A stretch of DNA of 11,361 bases from NCBI GenBank assembly GCA_017444705.1, contig JAFSWA010000014.1:1-11361 (forward strand). The letters run 5' to 3'. Made by a program: the position numbers and the translations under genes. Below, in pieces: positions 5,716-11,361 of this stretch. Origin of the DNA: a bacterium (GTDB lineage: Bacteria; Cyanobacteriota; Vampirovibrionia; Gastranaerophilales; Gastranaerophilaceae). The first letter of the stretch is position 1; every line of letters starts with the position of its first letter. The notes below the pieces were generated by a model. That model worked only from the letters and a program-made list of their open reading frames with translations. It was not told where the DNA came from and did not search any database.

Positions 5716-8466
5716 TTTAGCTTTTTCTTCTTCTTTTTCTTTACAGAAGTCCGTAATTTCGGTTTTTAATGTTTGACACAGCTTTTCATACTCTTCTTTT
5801 TTACCGTTGGATTCTATCCAACTATTAAACATTGATTTGAATTCTTCCGCTGTAACTTCTTTATTTTCGCCTTTTGAAATTATAGAATCAGTGTATTCTG
5901 CAATAAAAGGTTTTGCAAATTGAATCATTTTTTGGGCAATTTTCATTCCGGTTGTACTGAATTGTGCAATATCACTTTTAATCTCGTCGGCATACAGATA
6001 TCTCATATTTTGAGATTTTAAAGAAACAAAACGCTTTTGTGAACCAAAATCATAGTCAATAATTGCTTTTTCAATTATTGATGCTGCTTCTTCCATATCT
6101 TTTTCTACATTTGAAGTGTGAGTATCAAATAATTGAGTTTCAACCGCATAGCTGCCGTAAAGCATTATTACATCGGCAAAGCATGATTCTTTTGATACAG
6201 TTTTATTTTCACCTGACGGCTTAAAGTATGTTGAACCGAGAACGCCTCCTCTTGCTGAGTTTGAGATAAAATCTAAAACTCTTGCGGGCATTTTATGTTT
6301 ATAGCTTTCATTTTCAAACAGTTTTTCAAGCATCATGGAATTTACGGCATGACCGGCTTCACGAGCGATAGTTTGACGTTTTTCATATTCGTTGGATTCA
6401 ATATCGGTTTTGATTCCCGCTTGAACACGCATTTTAGCCTCATTGATGTCATTTTGTGTAACTACATTTTCTCTGCCTGTGCCTAATGACAACCTGTATG
6501 CTTTTTTGATGACCTCTGCTAAATCCGCACCGCTCATACCTGCTGTTGAGTTTGCAAGATTTTCTATAATTTTTTCTTTCTGCTCATCACTTTCAAAAGG
6601 TAAATCTTTTACGTGAATATTAATAATTTCTCTTCTCGCTTTTTCGCTGTATCTTGGGTCATCAATATAACATTTTACATCAATTCTTCCACTTCTTGTA
6701 ATAGCACAATCAAGCATATTTTTGTTATTGGTTGCAATAACGGTAATTATTTTAACATCATTGTCACTTTTATTTTTAGTTCCGTCCATTTCGTGAAGCA
6801 GTGCATCTACCGTTTTTGTATCTTCATCAGTACCGGAGTGCTGTCTGTCACCCGCTGCGGCATCAACTTCATCAATAAAGACTATTGCAGTTTTTGATGG
6901 GTGTTTTGCAGCTTCTTCTCTTGCCGCATCATATAATTCTCTTACTCTTTTCGGACCTGTTCCGACATATATTTCTATAAAACTGCTGCCTGCCGTTGAA
7001 ATAAAAGGCACTCCGGCTTCACCGGCAATTGCTTTTGCAAGTAATGTCTTTCCGCAGCCCGGAGGTCCATATAAAAGAATACCGTTCGGTTTTTGTGAAT
7101 TTTTAATTTTATCATTTTTAAAAATATCAAGAAATTCTTCTTTTAATTGTTTTTTTACATTAAACATACCACCAATATCAGAAAATTTTGTTTTAGGATT
7201 TCTTATTATTGAGTAATTACTGCTGCTTGAAACATCTGCATCTTCATCAACATTTACAGAAGAACTAACTCTTTCATCCTCTTTTTCCTCATTTTCAACA
7301 ACATTTTTTTTATTATTTTTTTCATCAATCTCATTGTTAAACTCTGTAAGCATTTCTTCTGCCGAAAATGGAAATATATTTATTAAATTATTCATTCTAA
7401 CAGTCTTAGAATGTAAATTTATCGCATTTACAGCTGCATTTTTTAGTAATGAAATAGCTAAGTCTAATGCGGTTGCACCTTCATTTATAATATAACCCTG
7501 ATAACCGGCACCGGTATGGTTAGGCTTATAATATAACATTGCGTCTGCAAGGCTGATAGCACCAATAATTGCTTCTTTATTAAACCGTAAATTATTATTC
7601 TGTGCGAGTATAAATCTTTGAACTATTGGGTTAGATAAATATTTACATGCATCTTTACTGGTAATACTCGGTAAACCTACACTGTTTCTTTGCAGTAAAG
7701 ATTGTTTTGATGCCAGCCTTGAAGCTTCATCATCACTATAATTTAAGTCCGGATACAGTGAAAATCTATCCTCCGATGATAAAAACTTGGTACTAAGTAT
7801 TGCTATATCGTCTTTTGAGGATCTTGTATAACTTTCTACAAGAAGAAATATTGTCGGATATTTTTTAAATAAACTCGATTTTAAAAAATCATCCGGACGA
7901 TTAAATGAATTAAAAAGTGTATCAGCTTCATCAGCAACAATAATTGCTTTTTTATCGCCGACATTATTAATAATATCATCTTCCATGTAGTCTATTGCAG
8001 GGTTTCTGTCAACATAATCGGCACAATTTAATGTAATTATAGGTATGCCTTTTTTAATACCGAAAAGCCTTGATGTACTCGAACCTTTATCGGTAGATTG
8101 TCTTATATCATTTAATAATAACTCTTTTGAGTCCATTTGATCACTATAAACAACTAAACATGGTTCACCTGAGCACAAATAGGTTAATATTCTGTTTACA
8201 GATTCTCTGTATGGCTCAAAATAAGGGAAAACAACATTTTGTTCTTTCTTCAATTTATCATAATGTGAAATAAATTCTTCTAATGCAATTGGCGGTATCT
8301 GTACTTTCTTTGAAGACTTTTCTCTTCCGCAAAAAGCAATATTTGTCTTTCCGTAATTACTCGGAAAATCAGTTATTTCCTTTTTAATATCCTTGTTAGG
8401 ACTGACTTCTTTTTTCTTTAAATTTTTATTTTCGGTTAGTGAAAAAATAATGGGGCTAATTCTCAT
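5704..8466 (-). CDS. tandem-AAA FtsH-like protein with degenerate zinc-protease site
   Basis: A 920-residue, apparently soluble protein (numbered from the ATG at 8466). Residues about 60-350 look like a worn Clp-type first AAA domain: the Walker A position reads SGEPCLVVYSDQMDSKE (about 99-115) without GKT, Walker B IIVADEAD survives (175-182), and a helical small domain follows. An acidic Ser/Glu/Asp/Asn-rich linker spans 375-418. Residues about 424-670 are a full FtsH-type ATPase: GPPGCGKT (467-474), pore YVG (500-502), FIDEVDA (530-536), sensor N580, and R591/R594 of RSGR. Residues about 690-880 match peptidase M41, but the zinc motif HEAGH is REAGH (702-706); the likely third ligand D790 remains, and GGRAAE is YGSYAVE. 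The two FtsH membrane helices are absent. It is probably an unfoldase or chaperone rather than an active protease. A longer ORF starts at 8625, but ATG 8466 has a TGGA upstream (8477-8480) while 8625 and 8553 have none. Confidence 0.8.
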   Translation of the reverse strand: MRISPIIFSLTENKNLKKKEVSPNKDIKKEITDFPSNYGKTNIAFCGREKSSKKVQIPPIALEEFISHYDKLKKEQNVVFPYFEPYRESVNRILTYLCSGEPCLVVYSDQMDSKELLLNDIRQSTDKGSSTSRLFGIKKGIPIITLNCADYVDRNPAIDYMEDDIINNVGDKKAIIVADEADTLFNSFNRPDDFLKSSLFKKYPTIFLLVESYTRSSKDDIAILSTKFLSSEDRFSLYPDLNYSDDEASRLASKQSLLQRNSVGLPSITSKDACKYLSNPIVQRFILAQNNNLRFNKEAIIGAISLADAMLYYKPNHTGAGYQGYIINEGATALDLAISLLKNAAVNAINLHSKTVRMNNLINIFPFSAEEMLTEFNNEIDEKNNKKNVVENEEKEDERVSSSVNVDEDADVSSSSNYSIIRNPKTKFSDIGGMFNVKKQLKEEFLDIFKNDKIKNSQKPNGILLYGPPGCGKTLLAKAIAGEAGVPFISTAGSSFIEIYVGTGPKRVRELYDAAREEAAKHPSKTAIVFIDEVDAAAGDRQHSGTDEDTKTVDALLHEMDGTKNKSDNDVKIITVIATNNKNMLDCAITRSGRIDVKCYIDDPRYSEKARREIINIHVKDLPFESDEQKEKIIENLANSTAGMSGADLAEVIKKAYRLSLGTGRENVVTQNDINEAKMRVQAGIKTDIESNEYEKRQTIAREAGHAVNSMMLEKLFENESYKHKMPARVLDFISNSARGGVLGSTYFKPSGENKTVSKESCFADVIMLYGSYAVETQLFDTHTSNVEKDMEEAASIIEKAIIDYDFGSQKRFVSLKSQNMRYLYADEIKSDIAQFSTTGMKIAQKMIQFAKPFIAEYTDSIISKGENKEVTAEEFKSMFNSWIESNGKKEEYEKLCQTLKTEITDFCKEKEEEKAKLGF

Positions 8467-8676
8467 AATATTTAATTCCAAATTAATATGTGTAACATTA
8501 AAGTTAATGCCGTAAATATTAAATTTTGCTATATTTCTAAGTAGAGTTAACATTTTTTTACAAAAAATTGTCTTTACATAACTTAACAATAAATAGTATA
8601 TATTAGCAATATATTTTTGTTTCATGTTTTTATATATATGTAAGAGAGAAATAATAAAAAGAAAAGGAGATAGAAT
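8467..8676. other. divergent intergenic region between the AAA gene and the RHH gene
   Basis: This 210-base AT-rich region must hold the promoters for both divergent genes. No hexamer pair with good spacing stands out on either strand. On the minus strand it is open as an in-frame extension of the AAA gene up to an ATG at 8625, but those 53 codons lack conserved features. AAGGAG at 8664-8669, seven bases before ATG 8677, is a strong ribosome binding site for the RHH gene. Confidence 0.5.
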
Positions 8677-8865
8677 ATGGCGAGAATTTTAATATCAATG
8701 CCTGAAAAATTTTTAGAGGAAATTGACGGTGTTGCAGAAAACGAAAGCAGATCAAGAAGTGAATTAATCAGAGAAGCATTAAGAACTTACATTCAAAAAT
8801 CAAGAGTAAGAGAAAATGTACTTGCACAAAGAAATGCAAAAATTTTAGAAGACTTGCTTGATTAG
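8677..8865 (+). CDS. ribbon-helix-helix (CopG/MazE-antitoxin-like) DNA-binding protein
   Basis: A 62-residue ribbon-helix-helix protein. The N-terminal ARILISMP (2-9) is the DNA-binding beta ribbon, EKFLEEIDGVAENE (10-23) helix A, and SRSELIREALRTYIQ (26-40) helix B. The pattern ISMPE..LEEIDGVA...SRSELI.EA.R.Y closely resembles the B. subtilis MazE-type antitoxin NdoAI. The C-terminus is short and charged (SRVRENVLAQRNAKILEDLLD split at 42-62). A strong Shine-Dalgarno (AAGGAG) decides the start. No toxin gene follows: a rho-independent terminator begins 18 bases after the stop and the next gene is convergent. It is therefore either an orphan antitoxin or a stand-alone transcription factor, possibly acting on its own promoter or on the divergent AAA gene. 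Its DNA target is unknown. Confidence 0.85.
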   Translation: MARILISMPEKFLEEIDGVAENESRSRSELIREALRTYIQKSRVRENVLAQRNAKILEDLLD

Positions 8866-8882
8866 ACAAATGAAAAACAATT

Positions 8883-8909
8883 AAAAGAGGCAAGAAATTG
8901 CCTCTTTTT
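8883..8909 (+). terminator. rho-independent terminator of the RHH gene
   Basis: AAAAGAGGCAA (8883-8893), a GAAA tetraloop (8894-8897) and TTGCCTCTTTT (8898-8908) form a perfect 11-base-pair stem whose 3' arm runs into five T residues (8905-8909). This is a textbook intrinsic terminator just after the RHH stop. On the minus strand the T run is weaker, but the hairpin could act as a second stop for rel transcripts. Confidence 0.9.
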
Positions 8910-8993
8910 GTGTATCACGCTCTGTTTAGAAATATTTAATCATCACCTGAAAGGTGTGAGAAGAATAGCAAAGCCAGGAAGCGGCGTTGCCGC

Positions 8994-9017
8994 AAAAAAA
9001 AAGCTGCTTAGCAGCTT
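8994..9017 (-). terminator. rho-independent terminator for rel (minus strand)
   Basis: Read on the minus strand, AAGCTGC-TAA-GCAGCTT (9017 to 9001) is a perfect 7-base-pair stem with a 3-base loop, followed directly by a T run (nine A residues at 8994-9002 on the plus strand, two of them in the stem). It lies about 145 bases past the rel stop, giving rel a 3' untranslated region of that length. Confidence 0.75.
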
Positions 9018-9162
9018 GACCTAATAATCTTGGGAGGAGATTTGGGGATTTGATATGATAATAATACATGATAATTACTACGATTGTCATGCTTTTTGGC
9101 AAAATATTTACAAAACTTAATAAAAAATAGCGTAAAATAGCTTATAATAAGGTTTACAAATT

Positions 9163-11361
9163 TTATTTTTTAGGTTTATTTTTTTGTTTTGCGGCATGTT
9201 TTTGCGTTTTTTCCTGACGATTATGTGAAATAGCGGGTACACGTTTAACGGAATAGACATCAGGAAGAGATTGGAGGTTAGTGATAACACGTCTGAGAGT
9301 GTCAATGTTGTCAATTTCAATACCCATTTCAATTGTACCGATATTTTTAGAGGGGACGGATTTTACATTTGCATATGTAATATTTGTGTTGTTGTCAGCG
9401 AGTTCAGTAATTATATCTTTGAGCATGCCTACTTTATCTGCTACATCAATTTTTATTGATGCAATGTAGGTTCTGTTGAGATTTTCATTAGCCCATTTTA
9501 TGTTTAATAATCGTTCATCGGGAATATTTTCAAGAGAATTGCAATCAATTCTGTGAACGGAAACACCTTTACTTCTTGTAACAACACCGACAATAGGTTC
9601 ACCGGGAACGGGAGTACAACATTTTGCGATATTATAGAGCATGCCTTCTAAACCTGCAATATCACCCTTATGTTTTTTAAACTGACGCCCTGTGGGAATT
9701 TCGTTATCATTAGCAGAAGTAGGTTTAGAGATTTTATTTGTAACTTTATTAACGGTAGTTTCACCCCAACCTATTGCGGCATATAAATCTTCAAGCGACT
9801 GAAAGTTCATTGAGTGAGCTATTTGTTCTAATTCACCTGATTTTATTATTTCATCAAAAGCGGTTTTGCCGAGTTCAGTTTCAAGCATATTTTTCCCGAC
9901 AGAGATATGTTCTTCTTTGTTATTCTTTTTGTACCATTGCCTGATTTTAGACTGAGCCTGCTTTGTAACGACAAAATTAAGCCAATCAAGCTTAGGGGTA
10001 GAATTTTTATTAGTAAGTACTTCGACAATATCGCCATTTTTAAGTTTTCTGTCGAGTTGAGAGATTCTGCCGTTAACAAGTGCTCCGGTAATTTTGTTGC
10101 CAACGTCAGAGTGAATTCTGTACGCAAAATCAACAGGTGTAGCGTTAATAGGCAAATCAATGACATCACCCATTGGGGTAAAGGCAAAGACCTGATCAGA
10201 GAATAAATCGATTTTAACTTTTTCTACATAATCTCCGGCATCAGTGCTTTCTTGCTCCATTTCGGCTAATTTTCTCATCCAAGCGAATTGTAAATCGCTT
10301 GCACTGCCTGCTTTAATTGAGCCTTTTTCTTTGTATTTCCAGTGAGCAGCAACACCGAATTCAGCGACTTCATGCATTTCTTTCGTTCTGATTTGAACTT
10401 CAAGCGGTTTTGAACGAGGACCAAGGACAGATGTATGCAGAGAACGGTACATGTTGCTTTTTGGCATTGCTATATAATCTTTAAAACGTCCCGGAATTGG
10501 TTTAAACTGTGAGTGAATTACCCCTAAAACTTCATAACATTCTTTTTCCGTATCAACAATAACTCTGACAGCAGTAATATCATATAGATTGTGGAATGCA
10601 ATATTAAGCCTGTTCATTTTGTTGTAAATACTGTAATAGTGCTTAGCACGACCGGTAATCTCAGCACGAATACCGTTTTGTTTTAGGTTAGCACCTATTT
10701 TATCAATTAAAAGTTTAACGGTTAAATCTCTTTCAGCCTTTTTTTGTGCAACAAGTTGAGCAATTTCAAAATATTTATCGGGGTGTAAATATCTGAGTGA
10801 CAAATCTTCAAGCTCAGCTTTAATTTTCCCTACACCAAGCCTGTTTGCAAGGGGTGCAAAAATATCAAGTGTTTCTTGTGCAATTCTTTGTTGCTTGTTT
10901 TGTGCCATGTAACCTAATGTTAGCATATTATGAAGCCTGTCTGCGAGTTTTAAAAAAATAACTCTGATGTCATTTGCCATTGCAATAAACATCTTACGGA
11001 AATTTTCAGCCTGACGTTCCTCTTTCGACTTAAATTGATACTTGCCGAGCTTCGTAACTCCTTCAACGAGATTAAGAACATCTTTAGAAAAAGTTTGTTC
11101 AATCTCTTCGGGAGGAGTTCCCGTATCTTCAATAATATCGTGTAACAGAGCTGCAATAATTGTATTTTTATCAAGTTTCAAACCTGTAAGGATTTTTGCA
11201 ACCTCAACTGGGTGAACTATGTATGGTTCCTCACTTACCCTATATTGACCCTCATGCTTTTTATTTGCATACTCAAAAGCACGTTCAATTTCAGCTATAT
11301 CTTTTTGTGAATAATTATTTTCAAGTAAGACTTCTTTTAGTTCTTTGAATATGTTATTATC
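9163..11361 (-). CDS. rel: bifunctional (p)ppGpp synthetase/hydrolase (RSH, Rel/SpoT type), N-terminus beyond window
   Basis: Makes and degrades the stringent-response alarmones ppGpp and pppGpp. The frame is open to the window edge, so 732 residues are visible and the start codon is missing. By comparison with known Rel spacing, only a handful of residues should be absent. Numbered from the edge, the hydrolase HD domain has HEGQYR (36-41), YIVHP (47-51), LLHDIIEDT (72-80) and ADRLHN (140-145). The synthetase has YYSIYNKM (242-249), GRFKDYIAMPK (291-301) and HTSVLG (309-314). RFKD is the RxKD motif of bifunctional enzymes rather than the ExDD of synthetase-only RelA. The regulatory half has TGS (about 388-452), a zinc-finger/RIS segment with CC at 581-582 and C607, and ACT (about 634-708). 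A basic tail (711-732) ends the protein. A TTG at 11181 is internal (Leu61), not the start: conserved HD residues lie upstream of it. Confidence 0.95.
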   Translation of the reverse strand, partial: DNNIFKELKEVLLENNYSQKDIAEIERAFEYANKKHEGQYRVSEEPYIVHPVEVAKILTGLKLDKNTIIAALLHDIIEDTGTPPEEIEQTFSKDVLNLVEGVTKLGKYQFKSKEERQAENFRKMFIAMANDIRVIFLKLADRLHNMLTLGYMAQNKQQRIAQETLDIFAPLANRLGVGKIKAELEDLSLRYLHPDKYFEIAQLVAQKKAERDLTVKLLIDKIGANLKQNGIRAEITGRAKHYYSIYNKMNRLNIAFHNLYDITAVRVIVDTEKECYEVLGVIHSQFKPIPGRFKDYIAMPKSNMYRSLHTSVLGPRSKPLEVQIRTKEMHEVAEFGVAAHWKYKEKGSIKAGSASDLQFAWMRKLAEMEQESTDAGDYVEKVKIDLFSDQVFAFTPMGDVIDLPINATPVDFAYRIHSDVGNKITGALVNGRISQLDRKLKNGDIVEVLTNKNSTPKLDWLNFVVTKQAQSKIRQWYKKNNKEEHISVGKNMLETELGKTAFDEIIKSGELEQIAHSMNFQSLEDLYAAIGWGETTVNKVTNKISKPTSANDNEIPTGRQFKKHKGDIAGLEGMLYNIAKCCTPVPGEPIVGVVTRSKGVSVHRIDCNSLENIPDERLLNIKWANENLNRTYIASIKIDVADKVGMLKDIITELADNNTNITYANVKSVPSKNIGTIEMGIEIDNIDTLRRVITNLQSLPDVYSVKRVPAISHNRQEKTQKHAAKQKNKPKK

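Larger units (their letters stand above)
8866..9162. other. gene-free stretch with a cluster of small hairpins
   Basis: This gap between the convergent RHH and rel genes contains the RHH terminator (8883-8909) and three further short-loop hairpins. The first is TCA(T)CACCT-GAA-AGGTGTGA at 8940-8959, with one bulge. The second is GCGGC-GTT-GCCGC at 8981-8993. The third is AAGCTGC-TTA-GCAGCTT at 9001-9017. The 8940-9050 part is visibly richer in G and C than its surroundings, and 9031-9047 is purine-rich (GGGAGGAG, GGGG). The 9060-9162 end is plain AT-rich sequence with a short direct repeat of AAAATAGC. No protein gene is supported. It could include a small RNA or simply be the two 3' untranslated regions. 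Confidence 0.55.

Noticed and set aside
6295..6897. Plus-strand ORFs opposite the AAA gene
   Set aside because: Antisense shadows with no ribosome binding site and no recognisable protein family.
8467..8625. AAA gene starting at 8625
   Set aside because: No ribosome binding signal, and the added 53 residues show no domain; the ATG at 8466 has a better context. Kept as an open question in the findings.
8908..8993. c-di-GMP-I (GEMM) riboswitch
   Set aside because: ATCACGC, a GAAA-containing hairpin, GCAAAGCC and GCGGCGTTGCCG resemble pieces of the class in order, but the GACGCAAAGCC junction is altered, the long P3 arm is missing, P1 cannot form, and no gene lies downstream on that strand.
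9055..9120. Small 21-codon ORF after a purine-rich GGGG
   Set aside because: GGGAGGAG is too far from the ATG and only GGGG is at a usable distance. The peptide has no recognisable features and lies in the rel 3' untranslated region.
9846..10206. ORFs on both strands inside rel
   Set aside because: Out-of-frame shadows of the strongly conserved TGS and linker coding region.
9163..11181. rel starting at the TTG codon at 11181
   Set aside because: The frame stays open for 60 further codons to the window edge and encodes conserved HD-domain sequence (HEGQYR, YIVHP), so TTG is an internal leucine.

Overview
The window is strongly AT-rich bacterial DNA with tightly packed housekeeping genes and a few unusual ones. 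Gene content (MEP-pathway enzyme, Era, NadD-YqeK, bifunctional Rel) fits a bacterium with Firmicutes/Cyanobacteria-like gene order. The base composition, and short N-terminal strings such as 'ISPIIF' and 'NIAFCG' on the large AAA protein, remind me of gut Gastranaerophilales (Melainabacteria/Vampirovibrionia). That lineage call is an inference from recall, not shown by the sequence.

Layout: 1-98 is a short upstream region. 99-803 (+) is an IspD-family cytidylyltransferase. A near-perfect sigma70-type promoter (809-838) then drives a two-gene unit: an unusual fusion of a cation diffusion facilitator (CDF) with a CorC/HlyC-type CBS regulatory module (866-2701), overlapping era (2688-3581). After a 128-base AT-rich gap comes a second unit: a uridine-kinase-like P-loop kinase (3710-4549), nadD (4553-5125) and yqeK (5103-5690). 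It ends at a possible hairpin shared with the convergent gene. On the minus strand, 5704-8466 encodes a roughly 920-residue tandem-AAA protein. Its C-terminal half is FtsH-like with an intact ATPase but a broken zinc site (REAGH for HEAGH). Its N-terminal half is a degenerate Clp-like AAA domain in place of the FtsH membrane anchors. Divergent from it is a 62-residue ribbon-helix-helix protein (8677-8865) with a strong terminator and no toxin partner. A 297-base gene-free stretch (8866-9162) holds four small hairpins, one of which is a good minus-strand terminator for the last gene. That gene is a bifunctional (p)ppGpp synthetase/hydrolase (rel, 9163 to beyond 11361, minus strand), whose extreme N-terminus lies outside the window.

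How the genes may work together: ispD feeds isoprenoid synthesis. The CDF-CorC/era pair may link cation homeostasis to ribosome assembly through shared transcription and translational coupling. The kinase/nadD/yqeK unit covers nucleotide, NAD and Ap4A metabolism. Rel controls the stringent response. The most novel items are the CDF-CorC fusion and the soluble, probably protease-dead FtsH-like tandem AAA protein. I see no mobile elements, tRNA, rRNA or CRISPR.
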